A DNA stretch of 64,000 bases from Arabidopsis thaliana (GCF_000001735.4 NC_003071.7:14285443-14349442); one strand, 5' to 3'; shown: positions 20,851 to 33,270, counted from the stretch's first letter. Made by a program: numbers and translations. The notes: generated from the sequence alone by a model not told the origin.

Positions 20851-22851
20851 CTAGTCACGTTTGATTCCCAACATTTTCATTGAGAACTCCCAAGCAACAA
20901 TTGCTGCTGCATTAGCAGGGAATGCTCTCACAATGGTTGGACCCAAACCTGCATAGCATCCCTTGAGTCCTGCCCTCTTGTGAATCTGCAGAGATGATTT
21001 AAAGTCAAAAACAATATTTCATATACTCTTTTGTATCGGTAATTAGATTCATAGAGGGAAGATGGCTGACTGACCGAGCTCAACACTTTAAAAGGATTTC
21101 TCTCTGTAGCTTTCTCTGAAGAGGTCTGGATTATGGTTTTTGCTACATCAAAAGGCAAAACAGCTGACCAGCACTGCATCATAGAAGCAGAAGTAATATT
21201 CATATAAAATAGCAACATTTTTTATGATGGAATTTATGAAACACACTATATAGATTCCTACAGCTATGCCTCCAAGACCACCAGTGAGAACTCCTATCCC
21301 CATGTCAACCAAGTAACCATCTTTCAGCTTAGAATCCTCCAATCTCGAGTGGATATGATACCGTAAGTACTCATAGACAGTAAAAAAGACAGCATTTCCC
21401 GTACATTCTCTTAATAAGGTTGCCGAACCACCACGAAAGATACCTGTTACCTGAAAGATATCCCCATCAACCTGATATTCGATTCTTAAGTAGAATATTT
21501 TAGCAACGAGAGTTTCTCACCCCATCATTTTTAACGGTCTGAACGGCACAATCAAGAGGACTGTTGTATCTACGGAAGTTAGGAACCAGAGAATCCGTTC
21601 CTTGGATCTGCATTCTACACTGAACAAAACAGTGAATGTCCCAAAACTCCATGGAAACCATCAAAGGTGATAATTGCGGGGAAAGAAATGGTGTTCTGGA
21701 GATTTCACCTTTACTAGCTCTGTTGGACATAACACAAAACTAATGATAGCTCCACCAAACATAGCAGACGGAACAATTATCTCTGGTCGTGGCCCATCAT
21801 CTGGCAAAGTTCCCTTTACAATAAAACAAGAAAGAAGCGAAATTTGAAATCTGGAGGAAAATACAGTGAAAGATCATTTGGTCTGCAATGTTACCCGCAA
21901 GAACAGCTTAGCCTGGGAGTATATGCCAAACATCAATGAACTTTCAAAAGCCATTCCCATAAACGACGATGTTGCTCCCCTATAAAGTCCTTTGACCTAA
22001 ATATGAATTCAAGTCAGCAAAAAAAAAACCCTTGTATCTGGCCAAACAGGTGATGATGGATCTAGTAAGATTCCATTGACACTGAAAAATCCAGACTTTC
22101 AATAACTAAAACTGTTTGCAGGATGCTAAAGTCTTGAAAACATAACAAAAAGAGTGCAGTGAAAATATACTCCTTCAGTTTGCAAGATCCTCGAAGCACA
22201 ATGCAGCCCATTTTTGTATCTGAGCCCTTGCACATCTGTATTATGTTTCTGAAGTTTCACCTGACACAAGAAACAAAAGCCAAAACCCCAAAGTTAGAAT
22301 CATTACTTCCAAACATGAGTGATGCCAATCCAGTGATAAACTATCTAAAAATGGTTAGCCTAAAACAAGAAATGATTTTTATGCATAGAAAGCTCCTAAG
22401 CAAAAAGAAACCATTTAAGTCCCAAACAGCATCAGAAGAAACCTCATTGAGATATATGATGGATGGTTTTATATCTTCTTTGCTTAACGATAGTTTTAGG
22501 CATAGAGGTAAACAATCAACACATAACTGATAAGTGAATATATATCAATGGTCCAGTGTAGAACACTTTCTCACACCAATGCATCCTTAATTAAAAACTA
22601 AAGTATAGAATTGAAGTACTGAAACATAATTTCTCAAATTGGAAGATGAAACACATATATACCCATTTGGTGTAAACTCTGATAAACACATATTTTACAA
22701 GAAAAATCGAAAACTAGGATTGAAAATTGAGTACCTTGACGGTGTCGAAAGGGTGGCCGACGGCGACAGTGGCGAGACCAGCCATCATTCCGGCGACATA
22801 TTCCTTGTAAAACCCGAAGCCCTCTCCTGTCGTCGTCTTACTCTCTCCCAT
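20851..22851 (-). CDS. BAC1: Mitochondrial basic amino acid carrier BAC1
   Basis: Eight exons: 22735-22851, 22171-22260, 21895-21996, 21709-21813, 21521-21619, 21262-21450, 21075-21173, 20851-20985. They join to 936 bases and 311 residues. Three mitochondrial-carrier repeats each start with the signature: HPFDTVKVKLQ, CPTELVKCRMQIQG and LPFDVAKTIIQT. The glycine-rich second-helix elements follow (GLYRGATSSFMGM, GIFRGGSATLLRE, GCYAGLGPTIVRAFP), with six predicted transmembrane helices. The carrier exchanges arginine, lysine, ornithine and histidine across the inner membrane, linking cytosolic arginine to mitochondrial arginase, as known for Arabidopsis BAC1/mBAC1. The start lies in MGESKTTTGEGFGFYKEYVA, with a short non-cleaved N-terminus as usual for carriers. 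Identity from motifs, exact length and position beside SPL3 is strong. Confidence 0.95.
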
Positions 22852-24325
22852 TCCCACAACGCCACCGAGCAGAAGAAGAATTATTCACTTCACTACGGTG
22901 TCTTTTGCTTTCTACAAAAAAAAATGAATAATTCAGAGTGAAAGTTAAATATTTATATGGGTGTTACAAAATTTTACTTTTTTTTAGATAAAGAATTGGT
23001 TGCTACATATATATGATAGATTCTATATTGTGTAGTGTGAACTAATTAGAATGATAGTTTCGGTCTAATCGTGACAAAATTATGATAGTTTAGGTAGATT
23101 GTTTCATAAAATTTGTTTACAATTGATTAACGAATGGCATGTGAAATGGTCAATGCTTTTTTGTGGTATATGTGTTAATATTATCATCTCGTTTTAAGGT
23201 TTTGAATAGAAGATGGCAGTGAATCCAAAGTGACTTATAAAGGAGCTAATCTCATTGCACAAAGTATAACTAATGACTTTTACGGCTCCATTTGTATGTA
23301 GCTCTTGGTTGCAAGGTGTGTAACGTGTGTTTAATGGTGAAAGATCTCTTTCTTCTCTATGAACTTGTGTGTTTTTGTGTAGGTGGAGACACTTCTTTTG
23401 TATATTCCCCTTGTATTGAAAATGTGCTTTGAATAGGTTGATCCCGCAGGACTCAGGTTTGGGTTGGTTCTTTTTGTGTAACCTTGTATTCTATCTTCTT
23501 CTTTAATCAAATCAGATGACAAAAAATTAAATATATATTACATTTGTATCCAGACATGTATAAACTTTAATTAAATCACTATCATAATGGTTTGTTGACA
23601 CAAAGAATTCACCTAACCATGGTTATGTTTTTGTTATTTAATGAGATGAGATCAACCATGGTGATTAAAATAGGTTGATCCCTGAGCTTTGGATTGGTTC
23701 TTTTTGTGTAACTTTGTATAATTATATCAAATCAGACAAAAAAATATATATAAAAAATTACAACTGTATCCAAAGACATGTATAAACTTTAATTAAATCA
23801 CTATCATAATGGTTTGTTGACACAAAGAATGCATTTAACCATTGTTATGTTTTTGTTATTTAATGAGATGAGATCAACCATAGTTCAGTTAAAATTTAAT
23901 CAAATCACTATCATAATTGTTTGTTGACACAACGAATTCATCTAACCATGCATGATTGAGATATTTTAATGATGAACAAATAAAATAAAATAAAAATAAT
24001 GATATGAGATCAACCATGGTTAAGTTAAATTCCATTTTGCTAATTATAGTTAAGTTAAGTTATATTGTTAGCTAAATCATTAGAGAAGCTAATTGTAATA
24101 TTACCGAACAGTAAAAATATTACAAGACACTGAAGACGCATCGCCACCGTTAAAAGCTAAAAACTAACCCAGATGGTGGAAATCAACGGTCACTAACAAA
24201 CACAAACGACATGAAGCAAATAAAAGATTGCACATATAGCCAAAATAGACGAAACAGAACATAAACACGTGGCGTAAAGAACATAATTATTTTACATCAT
24301 TCTCATGTCACTCTACCCTCTCGGC
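22852..24325. other. Intergenic between BAC1 and the DRM-type gene
   Basis: The first about 70 bases are the BAC1 leader. The stretch is otherwise AT-rich and dominated by the tandem repeat described at 23432-24026. The right end (about 24120-24325) is the probable 3' UTR of the DRM-type gene. Confidence 0.55.
23432..24026. repeat. Tandem duplication, about 220-237 bp unit, 2.6 copies
   Basis: Unit 1 (23432-23668) begins aataggttgatccc, unit 2 (23669-about 23887) begins with the same phrase, and a third partial unit runs to about 24026. Shared landmarks are ttggttctttttgtgtaac, atcactatcataatggtttg, ttgacacaaagaat and gagatgagatcaaccat. The third unit lacks the first third and has an insertion of a/t-rich sequence before the final gatatgagatcaacc. 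No coding potential is seen. Confidence 0.85.
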
Positions 24326-24844
24326 TCAACGGTGCTTGCTCCTAGTGTCGTCGCTGTATAGCCTGCGGGATCACAACAACGGTCAAACCATCTTAGATCT
24401 GATCTACACCGTCCGGTCAGATAATAATAACAGAAACTGAGTACGTACCAATCGTAGACGGTGGGAGAGTTTGGGTGAGAAGGCTTGTCGAAGAGGTTTG
24501 TGCCCATTCCTCTAGTGGCGATGTTACTTCCTGGATGAAACACACTTCTCCACACGTTTTCCTTACGCGCCGATCCTGGCGTCGTCGGAGTTCCAGGACT
24601 CCCGGCCACCGCCGCCACAGTTTTACTACTGCTCCCTTCTCCTACACCTTCCAAAAACCATCACATGATATAATTATGAGATCATACGTTTCTACAAAGA
24701 TCTGTATATGCAAGTTTATTACGGAGTTATGGTTGACAAAGAAAAATAAATACCTTTGATGTCAAGGGGTTGGGTGGTGATCTTATTGCGGAGGCGGCCA
24801 AGGCCATGCTCCGGTTTAGGTCCGGCTACAGTTTCATCCCACAT
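24326..24844 (-). CDS. DRM2: Dormancy/auxin-associated (auxin-repressed) family protein
   Basis: Three exons, 24754-24844, 24449-24647 and 24326-24362, encoding 108 residues. The N-terminus [20 protein letters not shown] is the family signature (WDxTxAGPxPxxGLxxLR). A Ser/Pro-rich middle ([20 protein letters not shown]) is followed by [20 protein letters not shown] and the conserved end [20 protein letters not shown]. The family (DRM1/ARP) marks dormant buds and growth arrest and is repressed by auxin and sugar. The molecular function is unknown and the protein is probably disordered. This DRM2 is unrelated to the DNA methyltransferase of the same abbreviation. The small last exon (12 codons) is supported because its residues complete the family C-terminus. 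Retention of the last intron would give a different, non-conserved tail. Confidence 0.92.
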
Positions 24845-24922
24845 ATTTCTTTCTTTTTTTGGGTTGATTTTGGATAGAATTGTGTCAAGTGTGAAGTACT
24901 TACTAAAGGGCTTCCTTCATCT

Positions 24923-24931
24923 AATTTATAG
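24923..24931 (-). promoter_or_regulatory. TATA box candidate of the DRM-type gene
   Basis: Minus-strand CTATAAATT lies about 80 bases upstream of the start at 24844, a suitable distance for a TATA box in a strongly regulated gene. Confidence 0.5.
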
Positions 24932-25732
24932 ACTCATTTTTAAACTATTCGTAAAAATATCTCTTTTCCTTTGTCGACTAGTTCTCTCATTTTTTATTTG
25001 ACCCACAAAATATCTAGAGAAATACTATAATAGACTAGAAATAATTGACAAGTAATTGATAACTTAATTACCAAATGAAGTTTATATACTTGCACATAGA
25101 ATTTTCGTTAAAATTTGATACGTTTAGCCAAAATGTTATTATTCTCTGTCAATAAACAACATGAATACATAATATAATTGTAAATTGTGTGTTATGTATT
25201 AATATGTCATTTTACAACATTTTAATATAACATGCAACTTCCAGGGTTTAGAGCTAAAATACACGCCATCTTTGGAAATTAGGATGTGGATAAGCCTACT
25301 TTAAAGGACCTTAATATATAACATTAATGTTATAATATAGATCAAACCATTGATCATGAGAAGCGTGAGCAGTGAGGGAGAAGTGTGGAAATAAAAAAAA
25401 TGCAAGGTGGGTATAGAGCTGGAGATATGGATAAGGACGACGAGTCATAAAGTGTAGGGACCCTTAAATCAAAAGAATCCCAAGTCTTTCGTGGAAAAGT
25501 ATTATAGGAACAACAAACATATTTTGATTATTTTGTGAAGTTAATATTATTAAGCAACAGTAACTCTAATCAAATAGTTTTCCACAAACCCACCATAGAT
25601 AATAAGTTCATGATGTCCTAATGATCATAGTCCAAATGATTCACTAAAATGTTTGAAAAAGATAAAACTAATTCCAAAACTGTACACAAAACGTATGCAC
25701 TTTATCCTAAACCAAAAACCACTTTCTACTTA

Positions 25733-26262
25733 CAGTAAAACTTCTATAAATTAATAATGTTAGGACCGAAAAATTATATTAATTTATAGAGGTTTTAATT
25801 TATCGATTAATTAATTAATTTATAGAGATATTTTTCTAATTTATTAACTTTTAAAAAAAATTTAAGATTTTTTCATTATAGAAAATATTTTTTAAGAATC
25901 AATTACAAGTAAAAAGTAATATCATATTTAGAAAACAACACCAAAATTTTTTGATACAATAAAATATTAGAACTCAATATCAAATAAGAATAAATACAAA
26001 TTTAAGCAAAAAAAAATATTAGAAATATATTTTAAAGAAATTTCTTACATATAATGTATATATAGTTGATACATTTCTGCAATTATTAATTTGTGATATT
26101 AATGAGACCATATATTTACATAGGATTTTCAAAAAAATTATTATCTTATTAATTTATCGATTTATGTCATTTTTTCCATTAGTCTCACCTCGGGATTGGA
26201 AGAAATTATTAATTTATAGAGGTTATTAATTTACCGAGTATTAATTTACAGAGGTTTTACTT
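25733..26262. mobile_element. Emigrant-type MITE (pogo/Tc1-mariner derived)
   Basis: A 530-bp, very AT-rich, non-coding element with terminal inverted repeats of about 24 bp. The left end starts CAGTAAAACTTCTATAAATT and the right end is its reverse complement (ttaatttacagaggttttac, then TT in place of TG), with a few mismatches. The left end is preceded by TA, the target dinucleotide. The right-hand TA is altered. Subterminal copies of the same motif (atttatagaggtt) recur inside both ends. Length, ends and target fit the Arabidopsis Emigrant family, mobilised by pogo-like (Lemi) transposase. The mismatched ends suggest an old insertion. Confidence 0.85.
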
Positions 26263-26702
26263 ATATTGATGGAGAAATACAAAACTAAAACTAACTTCTA
26301 ATTTGAAAAATCTTGGTTTCACAAAGCTAAATTACTTATCAAATAGTTAGGAAACGTACCTCAACATTATTCCATTTCTTTCTCTTTTCCTCTGCTTCCA
26401 AGGCAACCATTCTTTATCACATTACTTCTAAAGATCACATTCTAAATCATATTCCCAAAGGTAAAAGAAAACTGTTTTAAGCATAAATTAAGCTTTGAAG
26501 AGTTTTACAATGTGTACACATTTCCTCCACCAAGCTCCCATTCCAACCTTATTCCATTATCGGTAAAGGATAGGAATGGAGTTCCAAAGAATTTAGGTGC
26601 TACGTACTAAATCTATAACTGAGTAAAAGAAGGATGACATAATGTACAGGAATCTCATCAGTTTGAGCTCATGCCACACCAAGTGACATTTGGTTTGATA
26701 AC

Positions 26703-29124
26703 TCAGGGTTTACCATACTTTTCGACATACCCCTGCAAATGAACATAAGAATTGTTAGCTTATGCAATACTTACTACTTAGGTTTTTACCTGCTTTAAGT
26801 GTCTTTTATTTCCAGCTAAGAAACTCACCTCGACAAGTTTCACAATTCTGGTTCCAGACAAACCAAGATATTGATCAACTGATTCTGTGTCAGTTGGCAC
26901 CTGATGAAACTGGACAGCGGCGCCGACTACCTTTTCTGCAGCTTTTTTAACTATCATGTTATGCACGTCTTTAGTTAGACGACCCTCACGCCACAACGGT
27001 TTCAACATTTCTTTAATGGTTTCCACAACTGCAGTCCGGAATAGTCTCATTACTTTCATTCCTGCATCTGACCTCACTTCACCATCTATCTCATCTGATT
27101 TCTTTGTCTTTTTATATGAAGACCCATCACTTCTATGCCAAGAATCATGCCCTGCAGGTTTGATTCTTTTCAAAACAACTCTATTCTCTGCAGCCGTAGC
27201 CGAAGAAATCTCTTTGCTAGGCGTTGCTGTATCATTTTGATCAACCACTGACGTAGCCACCCCTTCCACTACTCCATGTGCTTCCAAACTCCTTGCCACG
27301 GTTTCTTGGTGTTGATTTTGACTGCATGAACTGCTTTTATCATCATTCTTGCAATCCCGTGCTTGGGGACCACTAGCAGAATCACCATCTTTCTGCTGGC
27401 AGGAACTTTTCCGTGCATGTTCTCCTTTACTTGACAATGAATCATTAAGAGGTCTGTCTCCTAGATTCTCTATATCCGTGAAAGGATCGTAGAGGGCATC
27501 AGACGAGGGAAGAATATAAGGTGGAATTGTAAAAGATGCTTTAAAAGGTTCAGAAGGTTCCCAGTCATCTGAAGAAACTTTCTTTTTAGTGCTAGTAGTG
27601 TTGGCTTCTGCGCCTTTATCAGAAGAAACAGCTACCCCTTGCAGCGTTGGAAGTGATCCGGATCCAGATAAACTATTCCCATTTTCAAAATCCCCCACCG
27701 TAGAAGCACGATCATTCATAGGAACAGAACTGGATAATGATCCTGTCCAGGCTGGTCCAGCAGATCCCATGTCTGTTTTTAAATAGGAACTGATAGAAGG
27801 TCTATGCTCATGAACAAAGCTGCTTCTCAATGCGAAGGAATTGGCGTTATTAATAACTAGAGACCTGTTGTCAGTGAAATCAGCACCATACGTTTGCTTC
27901 AAACTCTCTCTTCTAATGTTTTCAAATGAAGGCATAAAGCGCATCTCGTTATTGAACGGGAAAACTCTCTGAGAACCTGGGGGATTCACAAAAGACATGG
28001 AGGAGAAAACTCTCTGAGGATTCATGAAAGATATATCCTCTCTGGTAGGCAACGATGTCACACCGTTTTCGCTTAACTGGGAAACTCTTACACCTTCTCT
28101 GCTGTCCAAAATTCTTCTTTCTGAATAGACATAAGCAAAATAAATTATTGGTTGATTCAGAAAGAGTAATTAAACCCCATAGATATTCACCGGCCTCTAT
28201 ATTGTTGGAACTACCTCCACATAGAATCACAAGAATAAGTATTCATGGTACAACGTACCTAGATCAGACCGGATACCACCGTTTCCAGCCATACTATTTT
28301 CCGCCAGTTGTTGACTAGTGCAATTTGAATTCTCTTTCACATGTAGAAACTTGCAGGACACCCCATTGAAACACCACCCTTTAGCAAAAAATTTGCAGGG
28401 AAGAGCTGCACGTTTTTGTTCTGGTTCATTCCCACCACCGCCAGTGAAAAAGCTTCTTGGCGGTATACCCGGAGCAGGAAATCTGATAACCGAATTTGTC
28501 AGTATAAAAGCTTCAACCTCTTAACTTAGTTTCAGCAAAACTTAAGCAGAAACTTTTTTGCCATACCTTGGTAAAGTACCATTATCTTGAGCAAAAGCTT
28601 GCTCCTTTATGATTTTTGATTGCTCATCTAAAGGTGTTGTTACAGAATGCCTCTTCACATCTACATGAGACAAGTTTAATCAGTACATATTAGCAAAACT
28701 GCTGTTTTGAATAAACAAAAGAGATTCCTTACAGAAACAAGCACAAAACTCTGAGAATTGAATTTGCTTACTTGGTATTAAAGCCACAATTTTTACAAAA
28801 GAGCTTCAGTGAAAATCTAATTGCCAAGTCTTTGAACCTCTAATCAGAGCTAAATCTAGTCAATTTAACAATTCTCTCTTTCTTCTAGAACAAAATTCAT
28901 CAATTCCAAATTGGAAAAGGTGTTTCCATCAATAAAAACACGAACTTGACAGAATTAATCAACAATACCATGTAACCAATCACGAATTTCAAATACTAAC
29001 CGTTGTGGGAATTGGAAGCTTGAATTGGTGGTTTATCAAACAATTCAGATTCTCTTACAATTGTATGTACTTGCACCTTTTGTTCGACCTCATCATCATC
29101 AATGTCCATGTCGGAATCAGACAT
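26703..29124 (-). CDS. FES1: FRIGIDA-ESSENTIAL 1, CCCH zinc-finger protein
   Basis: Five exons: 29001-29124, 28567-28660, 28259-28482, 26829-28120, 26703-26732. Total 1,764 bases, 587 residues. It starts MSDSDMDIDDDEVEQKVQVH. A single CCCH zinc finger lies in exon 3 (C102, C110, C116, H120; CKFFAKGWCFNGVSCKFLH). The remainder is Ser-rich and probably disordered, with a conserved C-terminal region (about 520-587: AVVETIKEMLKPLWREGRLT, HNMIVKKAAEKVVGAA, YLGLSGTRIVKLVEGYVEKY). FES1 is needed for FRIGIDA to activate the floral repressor FLC and belongs to the nuclear FRI complex. The last exon codes only ten codons including the stop. Reading through its intron would add a different tail ending LKQVKT. 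FES1 shares a 444-bp bidirectional promoter with the tyrosyl-tRNA synthetase gene. Confidence 0.95.
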
Positions 29125-29568
29125 CTTGAAGTCTTCGGCGAGGTAACCAACGCAGAGAGTGGTAAATTGATAAAAAAAAATACTGCGGCGTGATCGGGGT
29201 CCGAAGCTCGCTGTTGAGTCCTGATGATCTCCGAGAATACGTTTGGTATATCGAAACCACCATTGTTACAAAGACCACCGAACTATTTTATATCTAATGG
29301 GCCTTTCCTAAATAATTAAAGCTTTAGTATTAAGGCCCATACTAAATTCCAAATTTTACCAACTATTTCCTAAATTAACACATCGTTGCCTTTTTATAGT
29401 AACCGGATTAAACCAAAACAAAATTAAAGAGAATCGAATCAAACCGTGAAAATCGTGAAGCGTAGTGGTGCTATATTGCACGTTAACTGTCTCCATCACT
29501 GCCACTGGTAAACCCTAAGAATCCTCCGCAATTTCGCAATTTTGTGAAGGAGCCGCCGGCTAAATTTG
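29125..29568. promoter_or_regulatory. Bidirectional promoter of FES1 and TyrRS
   Basis: The two start codons are 444 bases apart and diverge. Two opposed site II elements, ATGGGCC (29297-29303) and GGCCCAT (29334-29340), sit in the middle. A telo-box, AAACCCTAA (29510-29518), lies about 50 bases before the TyrRS start. Both element types mark growth-linked, translation-related plant promoters. No TATA box is obvious on either side. Confidence 0.65.
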
Positions 29569-31887
29569 ATGGCAGACCAAAGTTCGGAGATCGTCAATGC
29601 TCTGTCGTCGGAGATGGAAGCTGTTTCCGTTTCATCAACTCAGGCATCTTCTTCGTCCGATGGATTCCAGTGAGTTTTCTTACCAATCATCAATTTTTTT
29701 CATTTTCGCGCTTCAATTTTGATTTGGATTATATTATTTGATTAGAGTGGAAGAGATGAAAAAGCTATAGCAATTTAGAAGTATGGAATTTAAAATTGAA
29801 AAGATCTTGTTATCTGCTTATTGGTCTGGTAGATATTGAAATTTTACTAATTCTTCAGGATGAGTGAAGAAGTTGAGAAGAGATACAAAATTGTTAGGAG
29901 TATCGGTGAGGAATGTATACAAGAGGAAGAGCTAAAGAATCTTCTTGCTAAGAAGGCTGCTCCGATTTGCTACGACGGCTTTGAACCATCAGGAAGAATG
30001 CACATTGCTCAGGTCTGTTAGTTTTCCTTTGTTCCATTACCATATGTGGGAAGGAAGCGTTGGCTAATCTATTTTGGTTCTGTTGTTTTCTTAATAGGGA
30101 GTGATGAAAGTCATCAATGTGAACAAAATGACTTCAGCTGGTTGCAGAGTGAAGATTTGGATTGCTGATTGGTTTGCTCAGTTGAACAACAAAATGGGTG
30201 GTGACTTGAAGAAAATCAGAGTGGTTGGAGAATACTTTCAAGAGATATGGAAGGCTGCTGGGATGGATAATGACAAAGTAGAGTTTTTGTGGTCGTCCGA
30301 AGAAATTAATTCTAAGGCAGATAAGTATTGGCCTCTTGTGATGGACATTGCTCGCAAAAACAAGCTCCCTAGAATCTTAAGGTTACTTTTCTAAATCTTC
30401 TCCATTCTTGGGACGTTGTAATTATGTGAGGGAAATGATGGGACCTGAATGACTCTGGTTCTTGTCCTTGAAGGTGTGTGCAGATTATGGGACGTAGTGA
30501 GACTGATGAACTGAGTGCTGCCCAGATCCTTTACCCATGCATGCAATGTGCAGATATTTTTTTCCTTGAGGTACTGTTAAGCCTTTGCTTGCTTATGAAC
30601 TGTCTTTGATTCTGCTGCTAGTTACTCGGAATAAAAAATTTAGCTTAAGCGTTACATCAGCAGAAAGTCTATTATATTGTTGATAAAACACCTGATAAAA
30701 GCTCCAGGCTAGAAATAAGCTGTATATGATTGCAGATTTTATCAATGTAATGTTACATTTTGTGTATCTGGCTGATGAGTTCTGTGACTACTGTTAAACC
30801 ATTTTCGTTACATATGTAGGCTGATATTTGCCAGCTTGGGATGGATCAAAGAAAAGTAAATGTGCTAGCGAGAGAATACTGTGATGACATAAAGAGGAAA
30901 AACAAACCGATAATCTTGTCACACCGTATGCTCTGCATTTTCCTATTTGACTTCTGTTATACCACGTTTTAACTGGTCTAGCGTGTTGTTAATCATTTAT
31001 CATTGTTAACTACTTGCAGATATGCTTCCTGGTCTCCAACAAGGACAAGAAAAGATGTCCAAAAGTGATCCATTATCTGCTATCTTTATGGAAGATGAAG
31101 AGGTAACTATAACTTAGCCAAAATTCTAAGTTTACAAAAGTAGATAAGAGTTATCACAGTTGTTGACTTGTTTTGAATGTCTGGATGTCCTCAGGCTGAA
31201 GTTAATGTGAAGATCAAGAAAGCTTACTGCCCTCCAAAAGTCGTGAAGGGCAATCCATGCCTCGAATACATCAAATACATCATTCTACCATGGTTTGATG
31301 AGTTCACAGTTGAGAGAAATGAAGAATATGGCGGTAACAAGTGAGTTTTACCCCTTTTTGTTCTTTTCTAAAACCTTTATTTGCTTGGTTTCTGCATGAA
31401 AAATCCAATTTGGATTGCTATAATCCTATTACATAAGTCATTGAGCTGTGGAATTTTCTTCCAAATATTAGGACCTACAAAAGCTTTGAAGACATTGCTG
31501 CTGACTATGAGAGCGGCGAGTTGCACCCTGGCGATCTAAAGAAAGGCCTGATGAACGCGTTGAATAAGATTTTGCAAGTAAGTTAAAACTTCCTTTATGT
31601 TAGAGCTTTACGAGTCCTTAATGATGGTATTAGAAAAAAGACTGACACAATTATTCAGAAAACCTTTGAATAAGTTTTGTATTCAACAACAAATAATTAA
31701 CGTCCTTTACCAATATGGCAGCCTGTTCGTGATCATTTCAAAACAGACGCACGCGCGAAGAATCTACTCAAACAGATCAAGGTAACAAAAACATATATAT
31801 GTTTCCGGTTATGTTAATTATACTACTTGAGAATTTCTCACACGGCTTTGGTTTTGTATTGTGTAGGCTTACAGAGTCACCAGATAA
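29569..31887 (+). CDS. Tyrosyl-tRNA synthetase, cytosolic type
   Basis: Ten exons: 29569-29669, 29859-30012, 30098-30381, 30474-30570, 30820-30925, 31020-31102, 31195-31340, 31472-31577, 31722-31781, 31867-31887. They total 1,158 bases and 385 residues. It is a class I aminoacyl-tRNA synthetase. The HIGH-like element is HIAQ (82-85, after FEPSGRM) and the second signature is KMSKS (259-263, in LQQGQEKMSKSDPLSA). The LGMDQRKVN segment in exon 5 lies in the tyrosine-binding fold. The short N-terminus is Ser-rich with no clear organelle transit peptide, and the overall form is the archaeal/eukaryotic TyrRS, so it should charge cytosolic tRNA-Tyr. The final exon has only seven codons (AYRVTR plus stop). 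The gene is divergent from FES1. Confidence 0.95.
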
Positions 31888-32338
31888 AATTAGAGAGCCA
31901 GAATGTGTCATTGAAAGCTTTCTCTCACTTTATGAAACTTATTATTACCAAAAACACACTGTAAAACTCCTGGATTTTGTTTATTTGGGTATATCAGATG
32001 CTACTACAGATAGTTTACCAATGTTGTGGTTAATCAAATAAGGAATTTTATATCCGTATAAAAAATATGTAAAATTGTTTTTAAATCTTGTCGATATATG
32101 CTACTAAAATGTATTTTTTGGTTTACTTTGGTCTTAGATTGACGTGGCTGCCTCAAACTGCCTTCATTTTCGTTCTTTTTTTTTTTAGAAAAAAACAAGA
32201 ATAAAAATAGTAATAATCCCACTAAAAAGAATCATCAGAAGAAAAAAGACTCATAAATCTAGGGCTTTCTTCTAGAGATCGAAGAAGAAGAGTTCACATA
32301 GAGAGATTTTGTTCGTTTCGAGATTTTCTTCAGTCCCA
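31888..32338. other. TyrRS 3' flank and OB-fold gene leader
   Basis: TyrRS 3' UTR on the left, and on the right a GA-rich leader of the next gene. A T-run lies at about 32176-32187. Nothing else seen. Confidence 0.55.
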
Positions 32339-33270
32339 ATGGCGTCAAACACCAGCAACGACAATTTCCAGCATAGACCACGGCAAAGAAACGGACCACC
32401 TCCTCCGCGGCGACAGGGAAGAAATCCGCCGCCTCCGTCTTCGTCAACGCGAACTTCTCAGAATCAGCCACCACAGCATACGCCGCAGGAGAAGAAGAAA
32501 CCGGTGTTTGTCAAAGTGGATCAGCTTAAACCTGGAACGAGCGGCCACACTTTGACTGTTAAAGTCGTCGATCAGAATTCCGTACCTCAGAAACCGGGAG
32601 CTGCTTCTTCTTCTCATCTCCGACCTGCTAGGATCTCTGAGTGTCTTGTTGGAGATGAGACTGCTTGCATCCTCTTCACTGCTCGCAACGATCAAGGTGA
32701 GATAATCCGATTCTGTGTTCTAAGATTCTATTTTTGAATCATCCTCTCGAATAGCCTTAACGATCCTGTGGAGTATCTTAGTCTGTTGGAATCTGTATTT
32801 TCATCTCTCAATAGCTGATAAACCATTTGATCGCATTCCAAATTTGTTCACACATTGAAGATTTGGTGCTTTTAAATCAGTGTAGATATACTTGTAGTTT
32901 CACTCCTATAACAGGCATTGATGCTATATACAATGCTACAATTAAAGATTCTGTTGATTTAGGACTCTCTAGTAATAGGATTTGTTCTGCTCTGGTACTC
33001 AATTGGTGATTCATAGTGGGTCACTTAGCTTTTTGGGGGCTAATACAAGTCTTTCTTGGTTTTTATTGTGTGGGTGCAGTGGAATTGATGAAACCAGGAG
33101 CTACTGTGAATCTTCGGAATGCAAAGATAGATATGTTCAAGGGATCAATGAGGCTTGCTGTTGATAAATGGGGTCGCATCGAGGCCACTGAACCAGCTGA
33201 CATTACTGTTAAAGAAGACAACAATCTGTCCCTTGTGGAGTACGAGCTCGTCAATGTCGTTGAGGAATGA
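32339..33270 (+). CDS. OB-fold single-stranded nucleic-acid-binding protein (SOSS-B/hSSB-like)
   Basis: Two exons, 32339-32696 and 33080-33270, encoding 182 residues from MASNTSNDNFQHRPRQRNG. Residues 1-52 are a Pro/Arg/Gln-rich disordered tail (GPPPPRRQGRNPPPPSSSTR). An OB fold follows from about 54 (VFVKVDQLKPGTSGHTLTVK, RISECLVGDETACILFTARN, ELMKPGATVNLRNAKIDMFK, MRLAVDKWGRIEA). The pattern resembles the SSB subunit of the SOSS complex and its small plant family, which bind single-stranded DNA or RNA. An acidic C-terminus closes the protein. The specific function in plants is not known to me. The start was chosen because it lies downstream of a typical leader and precedes the family's low-complexity tail. 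An in-frame ATG ten codons upstream (32309) is possible but less likely. Confidence 0.88.

Larger units (their letters stand above)
24845..26702. other. Intergenic between DRM-type gene and FES1
   Basis: Contains the promoter of the DRM-type gene on the left, the Emigrant-type MITE at 25733-26262, and the FES1 3' UTR on the right (about 26500-26702). No protein gene is seen. Confidence 0.6.
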
